A stretch of DNA of 42,457 bases from an uncultured delta proteobacterium (GCA_903892415.1 CAITIQ010000287.1:1-42457), one strand, 5' to 3'. Positions 1 through 8,294 are shown, numbered from the stretch's first letter. Numbers and translations: made by a program. The notes: generated by a model not told the origin, from the sequence alone.

Positions 1-454
1 CGACGCGAAGTGAGAAAAAGCCCTGTTGGCTGACCGCGACCGGGAGTTCCGCCGAGGCATCATCCGATTGCGCACGCATGACGAAGGTTGCTGCGGTGGT
101 TGGCGCGGTCAGTTGGACGACGGCTGTTCCATCGTCCCCCAACACGACCTCAGCCGGTGATAACGAGGCGTCGAGCGTCGTCCCCAGCAACAGCAGCCGA
201 ACGCTCGCTCCCGGCTCGCCCTCCAGCTCAACCTCGATAGTTTGGCCTGGTTCCAACTCAAGCGTCCCTGGGTGCGTGAAATGCAGCTCGGTCGCGCTGG
301 TTCCGCCGCCGACAGGGTCGTTGGGAATAGCCTCGGTACTGCAGCCGGCAAGGGCCGTGGAAAGCGCGAGCCCAACTCCGAGGCAGAGCCGCCGCGCCCG
401 CTCCTTTCCGGTGCTGGGAGCACCACACAAGCACGATCGTAAGCTTAAGTTCAT
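1..454 (-). CDS. Partial secreted lipoprotein (C-terminus beyond window edge)
   Basis: The reading frame enters from the left edge and starts at ATG 454, giving about 151 visible residues. A basic, Cys-containing N-terminus (RRLCLGVGLALSTALAGC) ends in a good lipobox, ALAGC, so the protein is probably a lipoprotein. The mature part is acidic and beta-rich, with segments such as LELEPGQTIEVELEGEPGA and GDDGTAVVQL that look like an Ig-like or cohesin-type beta sandwich; I do not recognise a specific family. An AGGGA sequence lies just upstream of the ATG, and a 13-bp palindrome lies 8 bases before it. The stop codon is not in the window, so length and domain content are unknown. Lipoprotein export is well supported, function is not. 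Confidence 0.72.
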   Translation of the reverse strand, partial: MNLSLRSCLCGAPSTGKERARRLCLGVGLALSTALAGCSTEAIPNDPVGGGTSATELHFTHPGTLELEPGQTIEVELEGEPGASVRLLLLGTTLDASLSPAEVVLGDDGTAVVQLTAPTTAATFVMRAQSDDASAELPVAVSQQGFFSLRV

Positions 455-461
455 TATTCCC

Positions 462-474
462 TGAGCTTAGCTCA
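462..474. promoter_or_regulatory. 13-bp perfect palindrome in lipoprotein leader
   Basis: TGAGCTTAGCTCA is a perfect inverted repeat with a single central base, located 8 bases upstream of the start codon of the minus-strand lipoprotein and overlapping the area just before its ribosome binding site. It could be an operator or a small leader hairpin. No matching second copy was noticed. The rest of the 455-582 gap shows nothing else I can assign. Confidence 0.3.
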
Positions 475-582
475 CATCCGTGGTCCGGCATCAATCTTCG
501 GTTGTTGCCCGGAGAGTTGCTGGGGGTGGGCCACAACCCTGACCTTCATCAAGCAGCGTGACCGCCGAGACAAAGCGAAATT

Positions 583-1158
583 TTAGTCCGTTGGGCGCAA
601 CACAACCACTGAATAGGCCACGGCTGGGCGCTCCGAGAGGTTCGCGTAGGAGTGTTTCTGGTCTCCGCGAAATACAACCACATCCCCCTGAGCGAGTTCG
701 AAGCGTTCGCTCGACGCAATCAGTTCGACGCTGCCCTGTTCACAAGTGAAGTACTCCCGTGTCCCGGCCATGTGGGGCGTTCCGGTGAGTCTGCCCCGCG
801 GCGCAAACTCCATGCGCTCGAGCACCATGTTGGGCACCTTGTGAGGCAGCAGCGAGCGCACCACGACTCCCGCGCGCACTCGCTCGCTGAGCTCACTCCT
901 TTTGAAGTGACGAGCCGCTGCCGCTGGAGCGTTGGTGAGTTCTTCGATCGAGACCTGCAAGGTTGTTGCGACACGGAACAAGACGCTGAGCGTTGGATTG
1001 GCGGTGCCCGTTTCGAGATTGGCCCAGGTGGCTCTGGGTAGGCCCGCGAGTTTGGCCAACTGGCCTTGGGTAAGCCCGCGCGCCTCGCGCAGGGCGCGCA
1101 CGTTGCTCGCGAGTCGCTGTGCGAGATCCCTCTCGCCGGGGTTGGAACGCTGAACCAT
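583..1158 (-). CDS. XRE-family regulator with C-terminal cupin domain
   Basis: A 191-residue transcription factor. Residues about 10-65 form a lambda-repressor-type helix-turn-helix (RALREARGLTQGQLAKLAGL followed by TWANLETG), and the C-terminal half is a small cupin barrel (TREYFTCEQGSVELIASSERFELAQGDVVVFRGDQKHSYAN) that would sense a small ligand. This HTH_3-plus-cupin layout is a known regulator class. I chose ATG 1158 because the SDR gene upstream on the same strand stops at 1161, leaving two bases (TGA-TC-ATG); a longer start at 1188 would overlap the SDR gene. The pair is almost certainly one transcript, so the regulator may control the SDR gene or respond to its product. The ligand is unknown. 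Confidence 0.85.
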   Translation of the reverse strand: MVQRSNPGERDLAQRLASNVRALREARGLTQGQLAKLAGLPRATWANLETGTANPTLSVLFRVATTLQVSIEELTNAPAAAARHFKRSELSERVRAGVVVRSLLPHKVPNMVLERMEFAPRGRLTGTPHMAGTREYFTCEQGSVELIASSERFELAQGDVVVFRGDQKHSYANLSERPAVAYSVVVLRPTD

Positions 1159-1160
1159 GA

Positions 1161-2015
1161 TCAGGTCTTCAGGAAGGACGCGACCCACTCATTACTGTGG
1201 ACCTCGAGTTCGCCCAATAGGCGGTCATCGAGCGCCAGGGCCGACGCTGCTTTGGGTTTCTGTTCGTCATAGTAGAGGCCTGTCTGCGTGCCGAGTTCGG
1301 GCGCTGTTGCGCAGTGAACTTGCGTCTTGGCGCCTTGCTCGTTGCTGATCAGAAAAGGCCGCAGCAAGATCGCAAACGGCCCCAGCCGGCGACTCCATAT
1401 GTCGCTGGCGACTCCACCCGGATGCAGCGAGTACGTCGTCACCTTCGTCCCCGTTAGCCGCCGCGCGAGCATGCGTGCGTGAAGCACGTTGGCGAGCTTG
1501 CTGACGCAATACTCTGGAAATGCACTGAGCGTCGCCGACCGCTTACGAACGGCGTGGAAGTCGATGCCGCGGGCGCGGAAGTGCCCGCGGCTGGCCACGA
1601 TCACCACCCGCCCTTGAGGTGCCCGCTTGACGAGGGGCAGCAGCTTTTCGGTCCACAGGTAGTGACCGAGGTGATTCGTGCCGAACGCTAGTTCGAAGCC
1701 GTCGGCGGTCTCGCCTTGGACTCCCGCGAGACCCGCATTGTTGATCAGGACGTCGATCGGCTGGTCAAGCTCCAGTAGCTCGTCGGCGGCCTTTCGTACG
1801 CTGGCCAGGTTGCCAAGGTCGATCGCGACGAAGCGCACATTACAGTCGGGGGCGAGCGCTCGGAGTTCGTCGAGTACGGGCGTGGTGCGCTCGAGGCTGC
1901 GGGCGGCGAGCACGATGGCCTTCGGTTTGAGGCGCGCTAGCGCAAGCGCGTTGGCCCGCCCAATCCCGGTGTTCGCCCCGGGTATTACGAAGCTCTTGCT
2001 CGCGAGGTCCAACAT
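1161..2015 (-). CDS. Short-chain dehydrogenase/reductase (retinol dehydrogenase-like)
   Basis: A 284-residue classical SDR. The nucleotide-binding motif GANTGIG is at residues 13-19, the NNAG motif follows at about 91-94 (VLINNAGLAG), and the catalytic YxxxK is present as YCVSK. The downstream HPGGVASDIW matches the PG motif of the family. The length and the sequence after the YxxxK resemble the retinol dehydrogenase/WWOX-type branch, which reduces or oxidises lipophilic alcohols and carbonyls with NAD(P)H; the substrate cannot be read from sequence. It is the first gene of a two-gene unit with the XRE-cupin regulator and is divergent from the GNAT gene. Confidence 0.88.
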   Translation of the reverse strand: MLDLASKSFVIPGANTGIGRANALALARLKPKAIVLAARSLERTTPVLDELRALAPDCNVRFVAIDLGNLASVRKAADELLELDQPIDVLINNAGLAGVQGETADGFELAFGTNHLGHYLWTEKLLPLVKRAPQGRVVIVASRGHFRARGIDFHAVRKRSATLSAFPEYCVSKLANVLHARMLARRLTGTKVTTYSLHPGGVASDIWSRRLGPFAILLRPFLISNEQGAKTQVHCATAPELGTQTGLYYDEQKPKAASALALDDRLLGELEVHSNEWVASFLKT

Positions 2016-2106
2016 GCGTTGGTCAGTAGCACGCTTCTGACGAAGGTGAGCCGTGCGCCTTTCAATCGGCTATACTACGAAGCCGTCTGCCCTAGGAGAA
2101 CCCGCG

Positions 2107-2577
2107 ATGCCCCCCGCTGTGCGCCCGAGTTGGCGCCACGCAACAAGTCAAGACGATGAGGCGCTCGTGGCCCTGTCGGTTCAACTCTACGTCGAGGATC
2201 CAAGCACTCAGGAGGTACCTCCTGAGAACATGCGGCGCACTCTCGCGGCGTTCCGTGCGCAGCCTGTCCGCGGGCGGGCTCTCGCGCTCGCACGAGGGTC
2301 GGACGCGGCCTTGGGCTACGCGCTGCTGGTCTCCTTTTGGTCGAACGAGCTCGGCGGCGAGACGGTTGAAGTTGATGAGCTGTTTGTGGCCAAAGAGCTG
2401 CGGGGCCTCGGTCTCGCGAGCGAGCTGCTTTCGGAATTACACGGCGGCACGAGGTTGTGGGCGCCAACGCCGGTGGCCCTCAGCCTGCAAGTGACGAAGG
2501 CCAATGAACGGGCCAAAGCGCTGTATTGGCGACTTGGTTTTCGCGACCGAAAGAACGCGACGATGGTCTGGCAGTGA
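2107..2577 (+). CDS. GNAT-family N-acetyltransferase
   Basis: A 156-residue acetyl-CoA-dependent acetyltransferase. The acetyl-CoA pyrophosphate-binding motif A appears as VDELFVAKELRGLGLASELL (R-G-L-G-L-A corresponds to Q/RxxGxG/A), and the C-terminal VTKANERAKALYWRLGF is the typical motif B with N and Y. ATG 2107 is preceded by AGGAG with good spacing, which decides this start over an in-frame ATG at 2053. Its stop overlaps the GTG start of the AraC-type regulator, so the two are translationally coupled. The acceptor (amine, amino acid or antibiotic) is unknown. Confidence 0.87.
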   Translation: MPPAVRPSWRHATSQDDEALVALSVQLYVEDPSTQEVPPENMRRTLAAFRAQPVRGRALALARGSDAALGYALLVSFWSNELGGETVEVDELFVAKELRGLGLASELLSELHGGTRLWAPTPVALSLQVTKANERAKALYWRLGFRDRKNATMVWQ

Positions 2578-3545
2578 GCACAGCGCACCCCGTGCATGAG
2601 GACCCTGCGGAAGACCGCTCCGTCGCTACCATCCGGCGCGGATTTTCGCTCGTCGGGGTGACGCTCGATGGCGCTGGCAACGGCAATTGGGATGAGCATT
2701 ACGCGCGCGAGTTGCCGCCGCTAACCGCGTTGGCAGGTTCGTTGTCGTTGCCCTACGGCTGTTACGAGTTGGTGGACTTTCTGACCTCCAGTGCGGCCAC
2801 GGTTGAGGAAGGCTTCGAGAGGTTGGCCAAGTACCTACCGATCGTTACCAACGAGACGACCTTCGAGTGGACAGTCGGCGGGGACTCCGTGGAGATCGGC
2901 TTGGTCAACGCGAGCGGTTCGCTTTCTTGGTTCAGCGAGGAGTGGACGCTGGGCGCGACGATCCGCGGCTTTCGAGGCACGCTGGGCGCAAGCTTCACCC
3001 CGCTCCGGCTCGATCTTCAGCGTCCGAACTCGAGCGCAGCTGCACCAATGATCGAGCGTATCGAGACAATCGGGGCCTTCCCGATCCGGTATGCGCAGCA
3101 GCGAGGCGGCATGGTCTTGCCGCTCAGCCTGTGGCGGATGCGCCAACCGAGCGCCAATAGTCGACTCCACAACGCGCTCGAGGCGCACGCGGCGGAGCTC
3201 CTTTCGGAGAAACTGGGCGGCAATTCGACGGCAGCAAAGGTTCGCCGTGAGCTCGTGAGTGAACTGCGCGGCGGCGAACCTACGGTACAAAGGATCGCAA
3301 AGAAGCTCGCGACCACAGCACGCACCTTGCAACGGCGGCTCGCTCAGGAGAACACCGCCTTCCAGACCGAGCTCGACCAGGTGCGCGCCCAACTCGCCAA
3401 GCGCTACCTAACCGAGGAGGGCTTGAGTGTGACCGAAGTCGCGTTTCTGTTGGGCTTCTCGGAGGCGAGCGCGTTCGCACGAGCCCACCGCCGCTGGTAT
3501 GGGCGAGCGCCCCGCGAGCGCTCGCAGGCTGCGCCGACGGACTGA
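2574..3545 (+). CDS. AraC-family transcriptional regulator (OruR-like N-domain)
   Basis: A 323-residue regulator starting at GTG 2574, whose GTGA overlaps the stop of the acetyltransferase gene; the longer frame from 2526 lies inside that gene and is less likely. The N-terminal about 190 residues resemble the arabinose-binding-like sensory domain of OruR/VirF-type AraC proteins (LPYGCYELVDFL, FPIRYAQQ). The C-terminus carries the two helix-turn-helix segments (TVQRIAKKLATTARTLQRRL and LSVTEVAFLLGFSEASAFAR) and the final RRWYGRAPRE. Regulators of this type usually control neighbouring catabolic genes; the coupled acetyltransferase is the natural candidate. It ends immediately next to the stop of the convergent lipoprotein gene, with no room for a terminator. 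Confidence 0.88.
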   Translation: MSTAHPVHEDPAEDRSVATIRRGFSLVGVTLDGAGNGNWDEHYARELPPLTALAGSLSLPYGCYELVDFLTSSAATVEEGFERLAKYLPIVTNETTFEWTVGGDSVEIGLVNASGSLSWFSEEWTLGATIRGFRGTLGASFTPLRLDLQRPNSSAAAPMIERIETIGAFPIRYAQQRGGMVLPLSLWRMRQPSANSRLHNALEAHAAELLSEKLGGNSTAAKVRRELVSELRGGEPTVQRIAKKLATTARTLQRRLAQENTAFQTELDQVRAQLAKRYLTEEGLSVTEVAFLLGFSEASAFARAHRRWYGRAPRERSQAAPTD

Positions 3546-4166
3546 CTACTCGTAAACCGCAGAGGGCTCGATAGCCTCCAGCTTCTGCCGTGCGACGTCC
3601 CACGACAGTGCCTCTGCTTCCTCTTTGCTCACGGTGAAATGCGTCGTGCGCCCGGTGAGGCTCAACTCGGTGGTCTTGGCCATGGCCTCGGCGTGCGCGC
3701 CGGTGGCGATGAACTTGTAGAGCGCCTCCTCGCTTTCCCAGAGACCCATGGTTCGAGCGACGCCACAGGCGTCGTCGCCGCCAACCGTCCAAGCGATCAG
3801 TCCCTCAGTGCTTGCGAGCTCGCCAATCACTTTCCCGGCCATGGCGTAGAACGGATCGTACTGCTCCTCGGTGAAGTAAATCTGTGTGGCGTGAACAACG
3901 AAGGTGTCGGTCGCGGGCTCGGTGAGAAAGCCGCCCATCGAGAGATCGAAGTTTGGTCCAGAGAGAGGCTTTGCCTCGGCAAAGGCGGTCTCTTCACAAT
4001 CGTAGAGCGCCGCGTACTGACTGCCGCCACCACCACCGGCAGCGCCAGTCCCTCCAGTGCCACCGGCACCTGCGGTGCCACCAGTGCCCGTGCTGGAGTC
4101 AGAATCGGAGCAAGCTGCGAGAACGAGGCAGAGGCCCGTGAACAAGTGGAGCGAACGTTGAATCAT
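3546..4166 (-). CDS. Lipoprotein with antibiotic-biosynthesis-monooxygenase-like domain
   Basis: A 206-residue exported protein. The signal peptide ends in the lipobox LVLAAC (Cys19), followed by a Gly/Thr-rich linker (residues about 25-48) typical of myxobacterial surface lipoproteins. The remaining about 155 residues include FVVHATQIYFTEEQYDPFY, EGLIAWTVGG and TMGLWESEEALYKFIATG, the pattern of a dimeric alpha/beta barrel of the ABM/DUF3291 superfamily, whose members are usually cytoplasmic. A membrane-anchored copy is unusual. GAAAGGA precedes the ATG. It lies 12 bases after the stop of the small exported protein, suggesting an operon. No catalytic residue can be assigned; a sensory or binding role is equally possible. 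Confidence 0.75.
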   Translation of the reverse strand: MIQRSLHLFTGLCLVLAACSDSDSSTGTGGTAGAGGTGGTGAAGGGGGSQYAALYDCEETAFAEAKPLSGPNFDLSMGGFLTEPATDTFVVHATQIYFTEEQYDPFYAMAGKVIGELASTEGLIAWTVGGDDACGVARTMGLWESEEALYKFIATGAHAEAMAKTTELSLTGRTTHFTVSKEEAEALSWDVARQKLEAIEPSAVYE

Positions 4167-4178
4167 TGGTGGGTCCTT

Positions 4179-4658
4179 TCAGAGTGAAGCGGGGGTTGCA
4201 GAAGCAGTTTGGGAAGCTGCGACCAAGCCGAAAAGCAGCCGGTCGAACGAGCGTTTGAGCCGAGGTGACTCGAAGGCGGTGCGCACAGCGAAGGCGCGCA
4301 CGCTCACCTGGGAGCCGATTGGGGGCGTTTGCTGACTGGCTGTCGCGACCCAGCGCGGCCCGAGCAGTCCGTGGCTGGGGACCACCAGCAGATAGCTATA
4401 GGAGCCAGCCCGCTGCACCTCGCGCAGCTCACCGACGAAGGCGAGCTCCTCCGGCGCAGGGGCCTCCGGTACTGCTGCGAACGGGGAAAGCGGGCGCGAG
4501 CTTGGCTGCACCGCAGTTCCACGGCTCACTGAACCGGGCGTTGACCTTGCTCGAACATTCGCGGCAGCCGCGACCGACGTCGCCGTCAGGAGCAGAGCGA
4601 TCCCTGCCAGGGAAAGCCATTTTCGACGGAGAGAAGCGCTGGGGTTGCTGTCGTTCAC
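4179..4658 (-). CDS. Small exported protein, unknown function (OB-fold-like)
   Basis: A 159-residue protein. It has an N-terminal signal or anchor segment (WLSLAGIALLLTATSVAAAA, residues 14-33), a Pro/Ser-rich spacer, and a conserved-looking beta-rich core (FVGELREVQRAGSYSYLLVV, then PIGSQVSVRAFAVRTAF). The alternation of strands and the phrase 'pIGsqVsVra' suggest a small OB-fold or similar barrel, but I do not recognise the family. It is the upstream member of a probable two-gene unit with the ABM-like lipoprotein. The 110-base gap to the next upstream gene shows no clear terminator. Confidence 0.65.
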   Translation of the reverse strand: MNDSNPSASLRRKWLSLAGIALLLTATSVAAAANVRARSTPGSVSRGTAVQPSSRPLSPFAAVPEAPAPEELAFVGELREVQRAGSYSYLLVVPSHGLLGPRWVATASQQTPPIGSQVSVRAFAVRTAFESPRLKRSFDRLLFGLVAASQTASATPASL

Positions 4659-4768
4659 AGCCTAGAAGCTAGTGAAGCCAACCGTTCTGCGCGCGACCTC
4701 GCGCGCCAAAGCAAAGACCGATTGCGCCACCGCGAGCATTGACTGCGCGGCGAGCGCAGCTAGGTGCG

Positions 4769-6148
4769 CTAGTCGAGCGCGGCGTCCCGCTTGATACCGT
4801 GCCGCTGCAGCAGACGGTGTAGGTACATCCTATCGAGGCCCGCTTTGCGCGCTGCGCGGCTCACGTTCCCACCCGACCACTCGAATAGCGCCTTCAAGTA
4901 GCGACGCTCAAACTCCGAAACGATGCGGTCTTTGCCGGCGCGGAACGTCTCCTCAACCACCTTGGTCGAGGCTGTGCTGGCCCCGGGTTCTTCCTCCCGG
5001 CTCGGCGCGGGTTCTGGTTGGGCATCGAACTCATCGGTGATCACCCGACGTTCAACGAAGTTGCGCAGCTCTCGAACGTTGCCCGGCCACGGCTGCTCGG
5101 CCATGGCGCGGTAGACGTCCTCCGTGAACAGCGGCAGCTTCTCGGTGAGCCCAAGCTCGTCCAGGATTGCGCCCACGAGCAGCGGCAAATCTTCCGTTCG
5201 CTCGCGCAGAGGCGGAATGTCCATACGCAGGGCACCGAGCCTGAAATAGAGGTCTTCTCGGAATTGACCGTGATTGATCGCGTCTTCGATCCGTCGGTTG
5301 GTCGTAGCGATCACGCGTGCATCAAAGCGAACCACGCTATGGCTTCCCACCCTTCGCACCTCGCGTTCGGAGAGCGCGCGCAGCAACATCGGTTGGATGT
5401 CGACGGGCAAGTCGGCCACCTCATCGAGCAACACCGTCCCGCCCTTTGCAGCTTCGAACGCGCCCGGGGTGAGTTCCTTGATGCCTGGGAAAGCCCCTGG
5501 CATCGCACCAAATAGCTCGAGCTCCACCCGCGCACGCGACAGGCCAGCACAGTCGATGATGATGAACGGCTTGTCGGCTCGGCTGCTGCGGCGGACGATC
5601 TCAGCCGCCACGAGCTCCTTACCCGTCCCGCTCTCACCCTCGATCAGCACATCGCCATCGGCTTTGGCGATCTTGGTAATCTTGCTGAACACGCGCCGCA
5701 TGATCGGACTTTGCCCGTACAACGCACCGAGCGCGAAGGTGGTCTTCTGCTGCTGTGCGAGGCCTTCTTTCGCTGGGAGGAGCCGGATGCGGAGCTGTGA
5801 CTCCCCGAGCACCAACGTGCACTCCGACCGAGCCAGATCAGCGTCACGGACGCGAACGCCATCAAGCAGCGTCCCGTTCAGCGACCCGGTGTCGACGATT
5901 TGCCAGCCCCGAGTGCTGGTGCGGATCTTACAGTGCACCCGCGACACCGTTGGGTCGTTTAACACCAGCTCATTGCCTGCGTTTGAGCCAATGCGAAGCA
6001 CGTCTCCGCTGAGCACCAAGCTCCTCTGCGTGGGCACGCCGGCCTCGCGTTCGACCAGGAATTCGAGGCTGGGAGAAATCGGGTCTTGAGCCTGACTCGA
6101 GGGTCGAGTCGCGCGCTCGGCACGGGGGTCAAGACGAGTCCGGCTCAT
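4769..6148 (-). CDS. FHA-domain AAA+ enhancer-binding-type regulator with degenerate GAFTGA loop
   Basis: A 459-residue regulator with three parts. An FHA phosphothreonine-binding domain (RIGSNAGNELVL at 52, SRVHC at 69, GSLNGT at 88) is followed by a sigma-54-activator AAA+ domain: Walker A GESGTGKE at 171-178, Walker B TVLLDEV at 238-244, and REDLYFRL carrying the Arg finger at 297-304. A Fis-type helix-turn-helix closes the protein at about 410-452. The loop that normally reads GAFTGA and contacts sigma-54 reads GAFPGI at 218-223, with neighbouring residues also changed. FHA-linked activators usually receive signals from Ser/Thr kinases; one is encoded at 11060. The gene lies 83 bases downstream of rlmN on the same strand. 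Regulator identity is secure, sigma-54 dependence is doubtful. Confidence 0.88.
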   Translation of the reverse strand: MSRTRLDPRAERATRPSSQAQDPISPSLEFLVEREAGVPTQRSLVLSGDVLRIGSNAGNELVLNDPTVSRVHCKIRTSTRGWQIVDTGSLNGTLLDGVRVRDADLARSECTLVLGESQLRIRLLPAKEGLAQQQKTTFALGALYGQSPIMRRVFSKITKIAKADGDVLIEGESGTGKELVAAEIVRRSSRADKPFIIIDCAGLSRARVELELFGAMPGAFPGIKELTPGAFEAAKGGTVLLDEVADLPVDIQPMLLRALSEREVRRVGSHSVVRFDARVIATTNRRIEDAINHGQFREDLYFRLGALRMDIPPLRERTEDLPLLVGAILDELGLTEKLPLFTEDVYRAMAEQPWPGNVRELRNFVERRVITDEFDAQPEPAPSREEEPGASTASTKVVEETFRAGKDRIVSEFERRYLKALFEWSGGNVSRAARKAGLDRMYLHRLLQRHGIKRDAALD

Positions 6149-6231
6149 GCCGCGTAACTATCACGAATTGCAAAGCTCCGAAGCTTCGCTCGTGCAAGCG
6201 ACCGAGGATGCTCCGGTGCCGTCGCGTTGCG

Positions 6232-7395
6232 CTACAGCGGTTTGCGGTGGGCGCGGATTTTTCGCGTCGCACCAAGCAGCGCGAGCTGACCACAGGCGGC
6301 GGCAACCTCGTCACCACGGGTTCGCCGCACGAAACAGGACATACCGGCCCCCGCGACGATCTCCTGGAACTGGAGCACCCGCTCGAAGCTCGGCGGTCCG
6401 AGGCTCGAGGCCTCGATACCGTTCATCGGGATAAGGTTCACTTTGGTTTTCAGCCCGCGCAGCAGCTTCACCAAACGCCGAGCGTCTTCGTGCGTGTCGT
6501 TCTCGCCAGCGATCAGCGTGTACTCGATGGTGATACGTCGCCGCGGCGGCAGCGGATAGCGGGCCAAGGCCTTCATCAGCTCGGCCAAAGGATAGCGCTT
6601 GTTGATGGGCATCAGCGCGCTGCGCCGTTCATCCGTCACCGCGTGGAGACTGATGGCCAGCCCAATTTGGCCGCCAAAGTCCTCTCCCAGCTTCTGGATC
6701 TCAGGGATGAGACCGGAGGTCGACACAGTAATGCGCCGCTTGGAAAGGTTGATTCCGTCGGGGTGGGTCAAGAGCTCGAGACTGCGCTTGGTCGCGGGGT
6801 AGTTGTGCAGCGGCTCGCCCATCCCCATGTACACGACCCCGCGCAGGCGCTCATTCGGCTCGAATTCACGCTTCGCCAGCAGGATCTGGCCAATGATTTC
6901 TTCGGGTCCCAAGTTGCGAGTGAGGCCGGCAACCCCGCTCGCACAGAATACGCAACCCATCGCACAACCCACCTGCGTCGAGATGCATTGCGTGACGCGA
7001 GTGATCGGTCCGTTCGCTGGCTCGCGAGCGAGCTCATCGTCCTCATCGTCATCCTCCGACTCCAAGTCCGCGGCCGATCCAGGACCCGAGACCCGTGGCA
7101 GCAAGACGGTCTCCACCGGCGCATTGTCCTTCATGCGAATGAGCAGCTTGCGGGTGTCGTCGGCGGAGCGGTGCACGCGCTCGACCTCGCCGATCGGCGC
7201 GCCTTGCAGCGACTCGTGGGTCTTCAGCTTGGTCGGAAGGCTGGACATCTCCGCAGGGTTGGTGATGGCCTTCTGATGGATCCAACGGAAGATCTCCTTC
7301 GCTCGGAAGGGCCGCTCGCCGGCCTCCGCAACGATCCGGTTCCACTCTTCGGGGAGTCGCGCGACGGGGTGGAGCGTGGCCGGTTCGTTCGCCAT
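6232..7395 (-). CDS. rlmN: 23S rRNA (adenine-2503-C2)-methyltransferase RlmN-like
   Basis: A 387-residue radical SAM enzyme expected to methylate C2 of A2503 in 23S rRNA (and A37 of some tRNAs). The 4Fe-4S motif is C144-x3-C148-x2-C151 within STQVGCAMGCVFCASG. The two cysteines of the RlmN mechanism are at C137 (seven before the cluster, as in E. coli C118) and C368 (AAACGQL, equivalent to E. coli C355). Other family motifs are MGMGEPLHNY, SLHAVTDERR and RRTRGDEVAAACG. An unusual acidic insertion (residues about 103-130, core ESEDDDEDDE) precedes C137. It is divergent from mazG with 56 bases between start codons, so their promoters must be compact or overlapping. Confidence 0.93.
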   Translation of the reverse strand: MANEPATLHPVARLPEEWNRIVAEAGERPFRAKEIFRWIHQKAITNPAEMSSLPTKLKTHESLQGAPIGEVERVHRSADDTRKLLIRMKDNAPVETVLLPRVSGPGSAADLESEDDDEDDELAREPANGPITRVTQCISTQVGCAMGCVFCASGVAGLTRNLGPEEIIGQILLAKREFEPNERLRGVVYMGMGEPLHNYPATKRSLELLTHPDGINLSKRRITVSTSGLIPEIQKLGEDFGGQIGLAISLHAVTDERRSALMPINKRYPLAELMKALARYPLPPRRRITIEYTLIAGENDTHEDARRLVKLLRGLKTKVNLIPMNGIEASSLGPPSFERVLQFQEIVAGAGMSCFVRRTRGDEVAAACGQLALLGATRKIRAHRKPL

Positions 7396-7451
7396 AGCGC
7401 CCCTCTAGCACGGGACTTCCAGTGCGGCGCGTCCGAGTCTAAGGAGGCGCC

Positions 7452-8294
7452 ATGACCCGACCTTTCGACCCTTGCATCGCCCCTCCGCTCGCAGAACAGG
7501 ACGGCCGCAGCTTCGTGCGGCTGGTCGAGCTGATGCAGCGGCTGCTCGCTGAAGACGGCTGCCCTTGGGACCGTGAACAGGATTTTTTGAGCTTGCGCCG
7601 TTACGTGGTCGAGGAGGCCTGCGAGGTGGTCGACGCCATCGATCGCGGCGATCGCAAAGAGATCTGCGCCGAACTCGGAGACCTGGCGCTGCAGGTCATC
7701 TTTCAGGCGGAGCTCGGACGCAAAGAGGGGAGCTTCGGGCCGGACGATGTGGTGGCGGCGATCTGCGAGAAGCTCGTGCGCAGACATCCCCATGTGTTTG
7801 CCGATACGAAGGTAGACGGGGCGTCGGAGGTGCTCACCAACTGGGAGCTGATCAAAGCTCAGGAGAAGGGAAGTGACGGCAAAACCAAGGGGATTCTCGA
7901 TGGGGTACCACGCGGTTTGCCGGCGCTAATGCGTGCACAACGGATGGGAGAGAAGGTGGCCCGCGTGGGCTTCGATTGGGAGGACCCTTCGGGTTCACGC
8001 GCAAAAGTGAGCGAAGAACTGGCCGAGCTCGATGAGGCGATCGCCTCAGGTGACAAGGCGAAGATCGAAGACGAGTTCGGCGATGTGCTGTTTGCGTTGT
8101 CGAACCTAGCGCGCCACGTGGGCGTGGACGGGGAGGCTGCCCTGCGCTCCACGATGGACAAGTTCGCGACACGCTTCCGTCACGTAGAAAAGCGTGTTCA
8201 CGAGGTTCACGGTGGTTTCCCGACCCCAGAAACGAAGGGAAAGCTCTCGCTCGAGGAGCTTGATCGCTATTGGGAAGAGGCCAAGGCGAAATGA
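7452..8294 (+). CDS. mazG: Nucleoside triphosphate pyrophosphohydrolase MazG
   Basis: A 280-residue house-cleaning enzyme that hydrolyses (d)NTPs to (d)NMP and pyrophosphate. Two tandem all-alpha MazG domains are visible. The N-terminal one contains GCPWDREQDFLSLRRYVVEE, EACEVVDAI and ELGDLALQVIF (the ExxE...ExxD metal site); the C-terminal one contains KVSEELAELDEAIASGD and DEFGDVLFALSNLAR. VGFDW between them and the C-terminal ELDRYWEEAK are also typical. Length is close to E. coli MazG. A strong AAGGAGG lies just before ATG 7452. No toxin-antitoxin partner is adjacent, consistent with a housekeeping role. Confidence 0.95.
   Translation: MTRPFDPCIAPPLAEQDGRSFVRLVELMQRLLAEDGCPWDREQDFLSLRRYVVEEACEVVDAIDRGDRKEICAELGDLALQVIFQAELGRKEGSFGPDDVVAAICEKLVRRHPHVFADTKVDGASEVLTNWELIKAQEKGSDGKTKGILDGVPRGLPALMRAQRMGEKVARVGFDWEDPSGSRAKVSEELAELDEAIASGDKAKIEDEFGDVLFALSNLARHVGVDGEAALRSTMDKFATRFRHVEKRVHEVHGGFPTPETKGKLSLEELDRYWEEAKAK

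Noticed and set aside
2071..2076. TATACT as a -10 box for the GNAT gene
   Set aside because: No -35 hexamer at suitable spacing (GAGCCG at 17 bp), so the match alone is too weak.
6170..6200. GAAGCTTC-centred short hairpin between rlmN and the FHA regulator as a terminator
   Set aside because: Stem is short, no T-run follows, and the two genes are probably co-transcribed.
6208..7455. Long plus-strand open frame opposite rlmN
   Set aside because: It mirrors a strongly conserved enzyme gene and reflects high GC codon bias; no recognisable domain.
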